The notes: generated from the sequence alone by a model not told the origin. DNA of 64,000 nt from CAZZNQ01 sp964655775 (GCA_964655775.1 CAZZNQ010000005.1:23566-87565); one strand, 5' to 3'; shown: positions 1 to 8,791, counted from the first letter of the stretch. A program made the numbers and translations.

Positions 1-2
1 CC

Positions 3-1019
3 GAGGAAGGCTCAGAGCAGCACGAAGACCTGCAGGAGGTGGAACACCTCGCGAAACGGGCCGCCGACCTGACACAGCAACTGCTCGCTTTCAGCCGCAA
101 ACAGGCCCTCGAACCGCGTGTGGTCAACATCAACTCCCTCATCGCGAACGTGACCAAGATGCTGGGACGCGTGCTGGGCGAGAACATCGACCTGGAGTTC
201 CATTCCGACCCGTCACTGTGGAACGTGCAGGTCGATCCGGGGCAAATCGAACAGGTGCTGATGAATCTGGCGGTGAACGCGCGGGACGCAATGCCGGACG
301 GCGGCAAGCTGACCATCGAGACTGCCAACGTGGAACTCGATGAGGAGTATGCACGGAACCACGCGGCGGTGGCACCTGGGCCACACGTGATGATCGCCGT
401 CTCCGACACCGGTGCGGGGATGGACGCCGAGACACGAGAGCGCATCTTCGAACCGTTCTTCACAACCAAGACCGCCGGCCGAGGAACCGGACTGGGGCTC
501 TCCACCGTTTACGGCATCGTCAAGCAACACGAGGGGAACATCTGGGTCTACAGCGAGCCCGGACAGGGAACGACGTTCAAGGTCTACTTCCCGCGCGTGG
601 AAGCGGAAGTGGAGCCTGCCGATCTGCAGAAACCGGATGACCCTGGCTACGGGTCGGAGACCGTCCTCATCGTCGAGGACGAACCGGACGTGCTCAGTGT
701 CGCCCGGCGCAGCCTGGAGCGACGGGGATTCCGGGTGATGGCCGCGAAGGACGCTTCCGAGGCCGAACGAATCATGGCCGAGAGAGCCGACGAAATCGCG
801 CTGCTGCTCACCGACGTTGTCCTGCCCGAGGTGAGCGGACGCGCGCTCTACGACGGACTCGCCGAGAAGTACCCGGAGCTGAAGGTCCTCTACATGTCCG
901 GCTACACGGGCAACGCCATCGTCCATCACGGAGTGCTCGACCGGGGGACAGCATTCATGCAGAAGCCGTTCACGCCTGACCGGATCGCCCGTCGCGTGCG
1001 CGAAGTGCTGGACTCCTGA
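3..1019 (+). CDS. Hybrid sensor histidine kinase, C-terminal part (HisKA end, HATPase, receiver); 5' end outside window
   Basis: The reading frame is open to the left edge, so the sensor region and the phosphoacceptor histidine are missing from the window. What remains starts in the second half of the dimerisation helix (RAADLTQQLLAFSRKQ). The ATP-binding domain follows with N box (QVLMNLAVNARDAMPDGG), G1 (DTGAGMD), F box (IFEPFFTTK) and G2 (GTGLGLSTVYGIV). A receiver domain begins with VLIVEDEP, has the phosphoacceptor Asp in LLLTDVVLPE and the conserved Lys in MQKPF. The order kinase then receiver is that of cytoplasmic hybrid kinases that pass phosphate to an internal receiver. A GTG at 39 is in frame but lies inside the helix and is not a true start. 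It converges on wrbA 30 bp downstream. Family assignment is secure; the signal sensed is unknown. Confidence 0.93.
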   Translation, partial: EEGSEQHEDLQEVEHLAKRAADLTQQLLAFSRKQALEPRVVNINSLIANVTKMLGRVLGENIDLEFHSDPSLWNVQVDPGQIEQVLMNLAVNARDAMPDGGKLTIETANVELDEEYARNHAAVAPGPHVMIAVSDTGAGMDAETRERIFEPFFTTKTAGRGTGLGLSTVYGIVKQHEGNIWVYSEPGQGTTFKVYFPRVEAEVEPADLQKPDDPGYGSETVLIVEDEPDVLSVARRSLERRGFRVMAAKDASEAERIMAERADEIALLLTDVVLPEVSGRALYDGLAEKYPELKVLYMSGYTGNAIVHHGVLDRGTAFMQKPFTPDRIARRVREVLDS

Positions 1020-1049
1020 GCGCGCGCGTCCCCTCGTTGTCGGCGCATA

Positions 1050-1664
1050 CTACGCCCGCAACTTCGTCGTCGCTTCCGCCACACGCCGGCCCAGTGCCTC
1101 GGCGATTCTCAGATCCTCGTCGGTCGGCTCCAGGGAGTTGTCCGACCCCGCTACGGTCGACGGCCCGTACGGCGTTCCTCCCCTGCCGTCCGTGTGCAGC
1201 ATTCCGTCCGTCGAATACGGCACGCCCACCACAATCATGCCCAGATGCAGCAGGGGCACCATCATCGTGAGCAGCGTCGTCTCCTGGCCGCCGTGCGTCG
1301 TGGCGGTCGACGTGAAGACGCCGGTCGGCTTGCCCTCCATGGCGCCGTCCAGCCACAGGCCGGCCAGGCCGTCGATCACGCGCTTCATCTGCGCGATCAT
1401 GTTGCCGAACCTCGTCGGCGTCCCCCAGATGACGGCATCGGCCTCGCGCAGGTCGTCAGCCGTGCACTCCGGCACGTCCTTCTGCCGCTCCCAGACGGGC
1501 GCGGCGTGCTCGCTCTCCATGATCGCTTCGAGGTCCTCCGGGAACTCGGGCGCGCGACGGAACACCACCTCGACTCCCTCAACGCCCTCCGCACCGCGCT
1601 CCACCGCCCGCGCCATCTTCAGCACGTGCCCGTACTTCGAGTAATAGACAATCAGCACCTTCAT
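1050..1664 (-). CDS. wrbA: WrbA-type NAD(P)H:quinone oxidoreductase (flavodoxin fold)
   Basis: 204 residues, close to the roughly 200 of WrbA. The N-terminal FMN phosphate loop reads YYSKYGHVLKMA. Further family landmarks are GTPTRFGNMIAQMK, DGLAGLW and the FTSTATTHGGQETT segment that shapes the FMN pocket. Such enzymes carry out two-electron reduction of quinones and protect against redox cycling. I chose the ATG at 1664 because homology begins exactly there (MKVLIVYYSKYG) and a GGGGGG tract lies 6 bases before it; a longer frame upstream has no family similarity. It is divergent from the arsR operon, and the 207-bp spacer holds that operon's promoter. Confidence 0.93.
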   Translation of the reverse strand: MKVLIVYYSKYGHVLKMARAVERGAEGVEGVEVVFRRAPEFPEDLEAIMESEHAAPVWERQKDVPECTADDLREADAVIWGTPTRFGNMIAQMKRVIDGLAGLWLDGAMEGKPTGVFTSTATTHGGQETTLLTMMVPLLHLGMIVVGVPYSTDGMLHTDGRGGTPYGPSTVAGSDNSLEPTDEDLRIAEALGRRVAEATTKLRA

Positions 1665-1823
1665 TGCACTGCCCCCCTTCATCTGCCAAGAGACTCCGGA
1701 CACGGCGGCCGCCCCCGGCCGCCTGCAACCGATGATACTGCCTCCGCCCGTGCCCAGGCAAATCGCGTCGCCGCGCCGGCACACGCCGCCGCGGAACCCG
1801 CACGGATTTCGATCCATCAGCAT

Positions 1824-1868
1824 TTGACGCCTCCGAGAAAGCACAGTAGGATATTAGTGGATACTAAT
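1824..1868 (+). promoter_or_regulatory. arsR promoter with overlapping inverted-repeat operator
   Basis: A -35 like TTGACG (1824-1829), a 17-bp spacer and a -10 like TAGGAT (1847-1852) are followed at once by the perfect inverted repeat ATTAGT-GGAT-ACTAAT (1853-1868), three bases before the arsR ATG at 1872. The repeat would cover the predicted transcription start near 1859, so a bound dimer would block initiation. This is the usual layout for autorepression by ArsR/SmtB proteins. Motifs are seen directly; the binding is inferred. Confidence 0.6.
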
Positions 1869-1871
1869 GCT

Positions 1872-2189
1872 ATGGAAGCCAGCGACCCCAGAGACATCCG
1901 GCGGATGACTAAGGTGCTCTCCTCGGAGGTGCGCGTCCGCATACTGCAGCTCCTCAAGGGCCGCGCGCTGTGCGTCAACGCCCTGGCGTCGCGGCTGGAC
2001 GTTACGCAGGGCGCCGTGTCGCAGCACTTGCGCATCATGCGGGACGCGGACCTCGTCATCGATGAGAAGCGCGGATCCTTCGTCCACTACCGTCTGAACA
2101 AAGGAACTCTTTCCGCATGGCAAGAGGCGCTGGGCCGGCTTCTGGACTCCTCGAACTCACCACCCGTTGACTCCGAAGGAGCATGGTAA
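1872..2189 (+). CDS. ArsR/SmtB-family winged-helix transcriptional repressor
   Basis: 105 residues. The helix-turn-helix spans about residues 35-65 (CVNALASRLDVTQGAVSQHLRIM) and the wing contains RGSFVHYRLN. The family binds DNA as a dimer and releases it on metal or other ligand. The only N-terminal cysteine near the classical site is the one in RALCVN (helix alpha3 region), so the ligand cannot be predicted. The ATG at 1872 gives the family length; the same frame extends far upstream but only as noncoding sequence antisense to wrbA. Its TAA stop overlaps the ATG of the next gene (TAATG), so the two are translationally coupled. It probably controls itself and the downstream exporter. Confidence 0.9.
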   Translation: MEASDPRDIRRMTKVLSSEVRVRILQLLKGRALCVNALASRLDVTQGAVSQHLRIMRDADLVIDEKRGSFVHYRLNKGTLSAWQEALGRLLDSSNSPPVDSEGAW

Positions 2190-2335
2190 TGTGTTGCTGC
2201 AAGGACAAGGAAACCTCGTGCAGGAAGCCGGAGAACCTGAAGGGCAAGCCCGGGGACTGCTCCGCCGACCAGATTGAGAAATGCCACGGCAGCGCCAAGG
2301 AGCACCCCTGTGTGCGCACCACCGACCGAGGATAG
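2189..2335 (+). CDS. Small cysteine-rich protein (48 aa), probable metal-binding
   Basis: A 48-residue frame that starts inside the arsR stop codon and ends inside the 5' end of the ABC ATPase gene. It has six cysteines: CCC at positions 2-4, then Cys11, Cys24, Cys32 and Cys41, i.e. seven counting all of the CCC run. The segments KPENLKGKPG and SADQIEKCHGSAKEHPC resemble short cysteine-rich proteins found beside arsR genes in other bacteria. Tight overlap on both sides argues for real, coupled translation. A role as a metal or thiol-reactive ligand handler fits the operon, but no function is established. Confidence 0.7.
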   Translation: MCCCKDKETSCRKPENLKGKPGDCSADQIEKCHGSAKEHPCVRTTDRG

Positions 2336-3335
2336 CGGCCCAACCCCCACCGCGGGCGCCGCAATCGAGGTCGAGCGGCTGGCGAAGAGTTTCGGCGACG
2401 TCCGAGCCGTGTCGGGTGTACACTTCCAGGTGCGCGAAGGGGAGCTCTTCGGCTTCCTCGGGCCGAACGGCGCCGGGAAGACCACCACCATCAACATGCT
2501 CACCGGCCTGGCCCGGCCCGATGCGGGAACGATCCGCTTCTTCGAGCGGGACTACACGACGAACGTGAAGCGCGCACAGCACCTGATGGGCGTGGTGCCG
2601 GACGAGAGCAACCTGTACCCCGAACTCGACGGCTTCGAGAACCTCCGCTTCTGCGCGTCACTCTACGGCATGCGCCGACGCGAACGCGAAGCCCGCGCGC
2701 GCGAGCTGCTGGACACTTTCGGCCTGGCGGACGTGGGCGGGCGGAAGTTCGCCGCCTATTCGCGTGGCATGAAGCGCAAGCTGGCCATCGCCGCCGGCAT
2801 CATCCACCACCCGCGCATCCTCTTCCTGGACGAGCCGACCACGGGCATCGACGTCGCCAGCGCGCGCCAGATACGCCGCCTGATCGCCGGGATGAACGAT
2901 GCCGGCACCAGCGTCTTCCTCACCACGCATTACATCGAGGAAGCCGAGCGCCTCTGCGACCGCATAGCCTTCATCGTGGAGGGGCGTGTCGTGCGGATCG
3001 ACACCGTTGCGGACCTGGTCAGGGACGTGCAGGGGCGCCACGTCGTACAGCTCGCCCTCGGCGCTGAGGCCGGCTCCCTGCTGGATCCGCTGCGTGCCGA
3101 GTTCCCGAAAGTCGAGTTCGAGCCGCTCGCCGGCAACAGCCTGCGCGCCCACACGGAGAAGCCGCTTCCGCTGGCGCCCCTCGTGCGGTTCTTCGAGGAG
3201 CAGGGCGTGGACGTCACCGAGGCGCGCGCCATCCGACCGTCGCTGGAGGACGTGTTCGTCCGGGTCACCGGCGTCGCCCTGGAGCGCATGCGCAAGGAGA
3301 AGGAAGGCGGCAAGCAGAAAGGGGGCGGGAAGTGA
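2310..3335 (+). CDS. ABC transporter ATP-binding protein (ABC-2 exporter type)
   Basis: 341 residues. Walker A is GPNGAGKTT (about residue 51), the signature is the variant YSRGMKRKL (about 148), Walker B is ILFLDEPT, and the H loop lies in TTHYIEEAE. This is the pattern of DrrA/CcmA-like exporter ATPases. A C-terminal extension of about 80 residues ends in a basic KEKEGGKQKGGGK tail. I prefer the GTG at 2310 because AAGGAG sits 7 bases before it; an in-frame TTG at 2274 has no ribosome site. The start overlaps the cysteine-rich gene by 26 bases, and the stop overlaps the permease start by 4 bases (GTGA). With the permease it should form an exporter whose substrate is unknown. Confidence 0.92.
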   Translation: MCAPPTEDSGPTPTAGAAIEVERLAKSFGDVRAVSGVHFQVREGELFGFLGPNGAGKTTTINMLTGLARPDAGTIRFFERDYTTNVKRAQHLMGVVPDESNLYPELDGFENLRFCASLYGMRRREREARARELLDTFGLADVGGRKFAAYSRGMKRKLAIAAGIIHHPRILFLDEPTTGIDVASARQIRRLIAGMNDAGTSVFLTTHYIEEAERLCDRIAFIVEGRVVRIDTVADLVRDVQGRHVVQLALGAEAGSLLDPLRAEFPKVEFEPLAGNSLRAHTEKPLPLAPLVRFFEEQGVDVTEARAIRPSLEDVFVRVTGVALERMRKEKEGGKQKGGGK

Positions 3336-4069
3336 AGTCCTGGATCGCCTTCTGGAGCATCCTCAAGAAGGACATGCGCACCTATTACCTTAAGCCGCCG
3401 AACCTGAGCTGGGGCATCATCTTCCCGCTGGCGTGGACGCTGATGTTTTTCATCAAGTCCGGCAGCGGTTTCGGCGACGTGCGCGGCATCCTGCCCGGAG
3501 TCATGGCGCTCTCCATCCTCTTCGGCACCACCTCCATGCTGGCCGTGACGGTGACGTTCGAGAAGAAGGGGCGGTCGTTCGAGCGCCTGCTTCTGGCGCC
3601 GATGCCGTTGGAGTTGCTGATGCTTGCCAAGACGTCGGGGGCGGTGATTTTTGGCGTCGCGAACGCGTTCGTGCCGGTGCTGATGGCCGCGTTCCTCACG
3701 GATCTATCCGGCGTGGACTGGCTGACACTCGTGCCCGCCATCGTGCTCATCGCGATCAGCTCGACGTTCCTGGGCCTGCTGATCGCGGTGTCCGTCAGCG
3801 AGGTCTTCGAGGCGCAGACGTTCTCGAACTTCTTCCGCTTCCCGATGCTGTTCCTGTGCGGCCTGTTCTTCCCGCTGGAGGCACTGCCGGGCGTGCTCCG
3901 GCCGGCCAGCTATCTCCTGCCCCTCACCTACGGTGCAGACCTTCTTCACGGTGCAGTCAATCGGGCGGCCGTGAGGCCCGTGCCGCTGAACTTCGCGCTG
4001 CTGGCCGCCTTCTGCGTCGTCCTGTTCCTGGTAAGCCTGCGCAACGTCAACCGCAAGTGGATCCTGTAG
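3332..4069 (+). CDS. ABC-2 type transporter permease
   Basis: 245 residues with about six membrane segments, beginning at WGIIFPLAWTLMFF, VMALSILFGTTSML, AVIFGVANAFVPVLM, VPAIVLIAISSTFLGLL, FPMLFLCGLFFPLEAL and FALLAAFCVVLFLV. The segment before the last helix, FFPLEALPGVLRPASYLLPLTY, is typical of ABC-2 permeases. The GTG start overlaps the ATPase stop by four bases, so both subunits are co-translated. Being in an arsR operon suggests induced export, though the substrate is not readable from the sequence. Confidence 0.92.
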   Translation: MKSWIAFWSILKKDMRTYYLKPPNLSWGIIFPLAWTLMFFIKSGSGFGDVRGILPGVMALSILFGTTSMLAVTVTFEKKGRSFERLLLAPMPLELLMLAKTSGAVIFGVANAFVPVLMAAFLTDLSGVDWLTLVPAIVLIAISSTFLGLLIAVSVSEVFEAQTFSNFFRFPMLFLCGLFFPLEALPGVLRPASYLLPLTYGADLLHGAVNRAAVRPVPLNFALLAAFCVVLFLVSLRNVNRKWIL

Positions 4070-4082
4070 CGCCCTGCCCTCA

Positions 4083-4113
4083 GGCCCAGCCGGTGCAGTG
4101 TGCGGCGAGGGCC
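4083..4113 (+). terminator. Hairpin after the ABC exporter operon
   Basis: GGCCC/GGGCC outer and GCCG/CGGC inner arms with small bulges, 14 bases after the permease stop and followed by a moderately T-rich stretch (ATTCTCTT). This would end the arsR operon transcript. The U tract is poor, so termination is only suggested. Confidence 0.45.
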
Positions 4114-4207
4114 GCCCAATTCTCTTAGCGGAACCCGCCCTTATCCGTTACCATGCAGTCGTGGAGGCCGTCCCTCCGGACGGTGACTCAGGGAGAGGGA
4201 GGGACAT

Positions 4208-6826
4208 ATGCACGTTGCACGTCGGTGGGGATTCCTGTGGTTGTGCACCTTCTGTCTGCTGCTGCCCGGCTGCGGGGAGAACATCCATTCTGCGTCCCTC
4301 CGGGGAGACGTTGAGGAGGTGCGCCTGCTCCTGAGGCAGGGAGCCGACCCCGATGCCCGGCGAGTGGCCGCCATGCCGGGCCACGATGAGGCCTACACTC
4401 CCCTGATCTACGCCGCCATCGGCGGCCATCCGGACGTCATCCGCCTCCTCTTGAAACACGGTGCCGATCCCCATCTTGCCGACTCCCACGGCTACACGGC
4501 CCTGCACCACGCCGCCTGGGAAGGCCACGAGGCCGCCGCCCGCGCCCTTCTGGCCCACGGCGTGGACGTCGATACAGGGAACGATTTCGGTGAGACGCCC
4601 CTCCACCACGTCACCAACAAGACCGCCGACCGAACCCGCGAACACCTGGGCGTCCTCCGGCTGCTGCTCGAGAAGGACGCCGACGTGAGCGCCACCGACC
4701 AGGACGGGCAGACTGCCCTGCACAACGCGGTGGAGCACGGCTGGCAGGCGGGCGCCGAGATGCTGCTCTCCCACGGCGCGGACGTCGCGGCGGCCGACGG
4801 CAGCGGGGAGACGCCCCTCCGGGAAGCCGTCCGTCGCGGCGACGCCCGGATGATGGACACTCTCCTGGAGCACGGAGCGAGGCACGATGCCTTCACCGCC
4901 GCTGCCCTGGGGAAAGCCGACCTGCTGGCCGACATGCTCGAAGACGACCCCGGCCTCGTTCGCAGCCGGGACGAGGCGAGCGGAGACACGCTCCTGCACC
5001 TGGCCGCCGCCCGCGGCAACCACGCAACGGTGGAGCTTCTGCTCGCGTCCGGCGCGGACGTCGACGCGGCGAACAAGTGGGGGGAAACGGCGCTCTCGGC
5101 GGCATCCCGGCGGGGGCACACGCAGGCCGAATCGCTGCTGCTGGCGAGCGGGGCCGACCCCGGCGACCGGGTTGACCTCACCCGGAGGACGGTTTCCCGG
5201 CCGGGCCTGAGGCTGCGCCATCCGGGTCCGGCGCACTGGATCGTCTCCACCGAGACCTGGCAGCTCTACGCTGCCGTTCCGGAACCCGAAATCGAAGCCG
5301 AATACGCCGTCTGGGACATCGGCATGGTCGGGGCAGACAGGAACCGAGGGGGTGCCGCATCCGCCGGGGGAGCCGACGCCGAGGACCTCATCGACGCCGT
5401 CCGGGTGGTGATCGCCAAAGAGCCCTCCCGGACCGTGGCGGAGCTGCGCAGACTTCGCGTGCCCTTCGAGCGCGACGACCTGGAGCGCGGCTACACTCGC
5501 CGACGGTTCCGGTTTCCGCAGGCGGGCCGGTACTGGCTCCGATGCACCTTCCACGATTCGGACGACCGTCCGGTGGCCGAAAGCCTCTGGGCCGTGACGT
5601 CGAGCGACAACTACCTGGCCGGGCTGGGCTGGGCTTTCGACCCTTCCGAGCTGGGGGAGATGGTATTCATCGAGGGAGGCAGCTTCCGGATGGGGGCGCC
5701 GTCTTCTGCCCGGGCCAGGGAGGGGGAGCGCCCCCCGCACAGGGTGCGCGTGGACGACTTCTGGATCGGCAAGTATCCGGTTGCCGCCCGGGAGTTCTCG
5801 GAGTTCCTCAACGATCGCGGCAACCCGGACCATCGCTACCTGCGCGGGGACGCGTGGCGCCTCGCCTTCATGAAAGGGCATTTTGAGGAGGACCTCGCGG
5901 CGGGGCGTGACGACCCGGAGAGGATCCAGAGACATATCGAGGACCTCGATGCCTTCTTTGCTCCCGTCGTCCAGTGGCCTCCCCGGCCCGAGATGGCCGC
6001 AAAGCACGATTTCGTCTACGAAGAGATGCTGGGCGCCCAGGGATCGATGGTTCCCGGTTGGTGCAATGTCGTTCTGGACCCCCGGACGGGCCTCTACCGT
6101 CCGCGGGGCGAACTGGACTTCTGTCCCGCCCATCGCGTCACGTGGTTCGGGGCGGTGGAATACTGCCGCTGGCTGAGCGAGCGCACGGGCCGCAGCTACC
6201 GCCTGCCCACCGAGGCCGAGTGGGAATACGCCGCGCGGGGGCGCGAGGGGCGGTCGCAGCCATGGGGCTTTCGGGCGCCTTTCGGCAAGGGCAAGGTGCC
6301 GTGGAGCTCGCTGTTCGGCGTTTTCGACAGGCAGATGGGCGTCTACCTGAACTACAATCACATCAACGTGGGATCGTTCCCGTACGGCGATACGCCGGAG
6401 GGCGTCGCGGACATGGTGGGCTATGTGCCGCAGTGGTGCAGCGACGCCTACTCCCGGGATTACTACAGACGCTCGCCGGTGGACAATCCCACCGGCCCGG
6501 AGGTGCCCGAGGGGGAGCGAGATACCGTGCGGAGGTCTTTGAGGGGTGAAGGCTGGGGAACCGGAAGCTGGCTGAAGACGGAATACGTGGTCGCGCCCGC
6601 CTGGGCTCGGGCTGCGGTACCTCCGGCTTACCTGACGGACTATGGATTTCGGGTGGTGATGGAACCCGTGCACGGCGAGAAGGGAGGGACGCGTTCGTCG
6701 CCCAGCGCCTCCGGAACCGGAAACCAGGGAGCGGTCATCCTGGGAGCGACGGCGTCTGTGATGCTGACTCTCCTGGTGTTTGCCCTCTATCGCGCGCGGA
6801 TTGAGCAAGCGGGCAGGACCAGGTAG
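4208..6826 (+). CDS. Ankyrin-repeat lipoprotein with FGE-sulfatase domain and C-terminal membrane helix
   Basis: 872 residues. A lipoprotein signal ends LLLPGC, so the mature N-terminus would be a lipidated Cys. Residues of about 25-320 are eight or nine ankyrin repeats (for example YTALHHAAWEGHEAAARALL and DTLLHLAAARGNHATVELLL). A middle domain of about 150 residues is unassigned. About residues 475-835 form a formylglycine-generating-enzyme-like (FGE-sulfatase) domain: MVFIEGGSFRMG, PPHRVRVDDFWIGKYPV, YRLPTEAEWEYAARG, ADMVGYVPQWCSD and YGFRVVM. One hydrophobic helix (VILGATASVMLTLLVFALY) and a basic tail close the protein. Domains of this type often do not have FGE activity and act in binding or signalling. 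GGAGAGGGAGGG precedes the ATG. It stands alone. Confidence 0.85.
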   Translation: MHVARRWGFLWLCTFCLLLPGCGENIHSASLRGDVEEVRLLLRQGADPDARRVAAMPGHDEAYTPLIYAAIGGHPDVIRLLLKHGADPHLADSHGYTALHHAAWEGHEAAARALLAHGVDVDTGNDFGETPLHHVTNKTADRTREHLGVLRLLLEKDADVSATDQDGQTALHNAVEHGWQAGAEMLLSHGADVAAADGSGETPLREAVRRGDARMMDTLLEHGARHDAFTAAALGKADLLADMLEDDPGLVRSRDEASGDTLLHLAAARGNHATVELLLASGADVDAANKWGETALSAASRRGHTQAESLLLASGADPGDRVDLTRRTVSRPGLRLRHPGPAHWIVSTETWQLYAAVPEPEIEAEYAVWDIGMVGADRNRGGAASAGGADAEDLIDAVRVVIAKEPSRTVAELRRLRVPFERDDLERGYTRRRFRFPQAGRYWLRCTFHDSDDRPVAESLWAVTSSDNYLAGLGWAFDPSELGEMVFIEGGSFRMGAPSSARAREGERPPHRVRVDDFWIGKYPVAAREFSEFLNDRGNPDHRYLRGDAWRLAFMKGHFEEDLAAGRDDPERIQRHIEDLDAFFAPVVQWPPRPEMAAKHDFVYEEMLGAQGSMVPGWCNVVLDPRTGLYRPRGELDFCPAHRVTWFGAVEYCRWLSERTGRSYRLPTEAEWEYAARGREGRSQPWGFRAPFGKGKVPWSSLFGVFDRQMGVYLNYNHINVGSFPYGDTPEGVADMVGYVPQWCSDAYSRDYYRRSPVDNPTGPEVPEGERDTVRRSLRGEGWGTGSWLKTEYVVAPAWARAAVPPAYLTDYGFRVVMEPVHGEKGGTRSSPSASGTGNQGAVILGATASVMLTLLVFALYRARIEQAGRTR

Positions 6827-7068
6827 CAGCTTCATTTTGGATCTTGACTCTTATGGCCCATCCGCCCACAGGCTAGCAGACCGTGCTCGCCCTTCCGCGA
6901 AGGGGTACGCGATGCACCGTAGTAGCCGGGACACGCGGACGGGCGGCGCACGCGCTGACGCGGGCGCCACGGCGAGCGCTTGACAGGACGCACCGGGACC
7001 TGTAGAAGCGTGTCGTGCGGCGTGCACGGTGCGCCGGAGCAGCAAGAACTGTGAGCGAGGAGTATGCC

Positions 7069-8769
7069 ATGACGCCGAAGAGAGCCCGCCTTGTCTATCT
7101 TGTGGTCTGCTTAGCGATGGCGTTCGCCCTCCCCTGTCGAGCGACGCTGCGGGTGGTCGACACCGGAAATCCTACGGCCTCGGACGAGAACCCCGGCACG
7201 GAGGCGGCCCCGTGGCGGACCATCGCCAAAGCGGCGACGGAGGTGCAGCCCGGCGACGTGGTCTGCGTGATGGCCGGCACCTATCCGGAGCGCGTCAGGC
7301 TCTCGACCTCCGGCACGCCGGACCGCCCCATCGTCTTCCGCAGCGTGCCTCGGCACCAGGCCGTGATCCAGGGCTTCGAGTGCGACGACGCGAGCTACGT
7401 GCGCATCGAGGGATTCAAGGTCCACGCGCCGGATCCCGCGGACCGCGCGCCCGGCATCGTGCTGGGCAGCGGCGGGCACGTCGCGGCGATCGGCAATGAA
7501 GTGGCGGAACAGTACATGGGCATCTCGGGCGGCGGGCGCAACTGTCGGGTTGCGCTGAACCGCACGTTCAAGACTCAGTTCGGGCTGCTTGTAGGCGCCA
7601 GGAGCAGCAGCTGGATCATCGAGCGCAACGAGTTCCGCCGTCAGTACCAACACCAAAGCGGCGACTGCGACTACTCGCGGATGTGGGGTAAGGATCACGT
7701 AGTGCGGTTCAATCGCTACCACGACACGCGTCGGGCCGAGGTAGGCCAGGCCCACCTGGACTGCGTCCAGACGTTCAACGTGCGCGAGGATCCCGATCAG
7801 TATCTCCAGAACATCACCTTCGAGCGCAACGTCTGCAGCCAGTTCAGCCAGGGGTTCATGCTCTCCACCAGCCTGCCGGGCACCGTCAACACGTTCATCT
7901 TCCGGCGGAACCTGTTCTTCGAGGGCGGCTCGTGGGGCCTGAACGTGAAGAGGATCCCGGGATGCACCTCGGCGAACAACACGTTCTACCACATCAAGTG
8001 GTACGGCTTCGGCAACGCGGGCGGCGAGAACGGCCGCGCCGAGAACAACATCTTCGTGCAGATCAACACGCCCTACACCACCGGCCCGGGCTTTGAGGGC
8101 GCCAACAACCTTATTCACGATTACGAGAACGCGCCCGAGGGCTCGGAAGGAGCCGAATACTTCCGGGGCGATCCCGCGTTCGCAGGAGCGGGCGTCGGCA
8201 ACTTCCGGCTGACCGACGGCAGTCCGGCGATCGATTCGGGCAGCAACGGCGGGGACGTCGGCGCCGTCGAATACCCGAATGTCTACTACGTCGACGTCGA
8301 CCATCCGGCCGCTGACGATCAGGGGTTCGGCTACGGTGGGTGGCCGTTCAAGACACTGGCCAGGGGGCTGGAGGTCGCGGGCGACGGAGAGACGATTGTG
8401 GTCCGCGACGGCGTGTACCGAGAGTCGGTCGACCTCTCCAATCCCAACGTGACGGTGCGGGCAGCCGACGGCGAGACGGCGCGTATCTGCACCGCCGCCC
8501 TGGTCACCGGCTGGGAGCGCAAGGCAGGGAGATGGACCGCCGGTGTCGCGTCCCGTCCCGAGAACCTGCTGCTCGACGGCGCGGTGCTGAAGGACTTCGA
8601 ATACGACCGCGCGGCCGGGACCGTCTCGGTCAGGGGCTTCGACCCACGTCTACACACGGTGGAGATCCCGGACGCCTTCACTGTGAAGGTACGTGACCGC
8701 GACGATCCGGCGGCGAGAGGCATCATCGTCTGTGACAGCTTCGTGCCCCACAACGCGGGGACCAGATAG
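7069..8769 (+). CDS. Secreted right-handed parallel beta-helix protein (polysaccharide lyase-like fold)
   Basis: 566 residues with an N-terminal signal peptide (hydrophobic LVYLVVCLAMAFALPCRA). The opening VVDTGNPTASDENPGTEAAPWRTI with IAKAATEVQPGDVV and GTYPERV is the DUF1565-like start of many secreted beta-helix proteins. Short repeated NxF/NxI turns (RNEFRRQ, RNVCSQF, RNLFFEGG, NNTFYHI, ENNIFVQI) mark the coils. A second DUF1565-like start follows at about residue 405 (YYVDVDHPAADDQ, PFKTLARGL), so there are two beta-helix units in tandem. The chosen ATG at 7069 has GAGGAG upstream and begins at the signal peptide; the longer frame is rejected. The next gene follows within 22 bases. It probably binds or degrades polysaccharide, but catalytic residues cannot be identified. 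Confidence 0.83.
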   Translation: MTPKRARLVYLVVCLAMAFALPCRATLRVVDTGNPTASDENPGTEAAPWRTIAKAATEVQPGDVVCVMAGTYPERVRLSTSGTPDRPIVFRSVPRHQAVIQGFECDDASYVRIEGFKVHAPDPADRAPGIVLGSGGHVAAIGNEVAEQYMGISGGGRNCRVALNRTFKTQFGLLVGARSSSWIIERNEFRRQYQHQSGDCDYSRMWGKDHVVRFNRYHDTRRAEVGQAHLDCVQTFNVREDPDQYLQNITFERNVCSQFSQGFMLSTSLPGTVNTFIFRRNLFFEGGSWGLNVKRIPGCTSANNTFYHIKWYGFGNAGGENGRAENNIFVQINTPYTTGPGFEGANNLIHDYENAPEGSEGAEYFRGDPAFAGAGVGNFRLTDGSPAIDSGSNGGDVGAVEYPNVYYVDVDHPAADDQGFGYGGWPFKTLARGLEVAGDGETIVVRDGVYRESVDLSNPNVTVRAADGETARICTAALVTGWERKAGRWTAGVASRPENLLLDGAVLKDFEYDRAAGTVSVRGFDPRLHTVEIPDAFTVKVRDRDDPAARGIIVCDSFVPHNAGTR

Positions 8770-8791
8770 CCCAGACGGGGACGGCAGAGAC

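Noticed and set aside
1194..1871. N-terminal extension of the arsR frame (226 codons)
   Set aside because: It lies antisense to wrbA, has no homology, and would start upstream of the recognised arsR promoter.
4148..6835. 895-codon open frame on the minus strand opposite the ankyrin-FGE gene
   Set aside because: Composition is that of antisense shadow (runs of R, G, P, H) with no domain, while the plus strand carries clear ankyrin and FGE motifs.
7111..8304. 397-codon minus frame opposite the beta-helix gene
   Set aside because: Valine/arginine/alanine-rich shadow; the plus strand has a signal peptide, ribosome site and beta-helix repeats.
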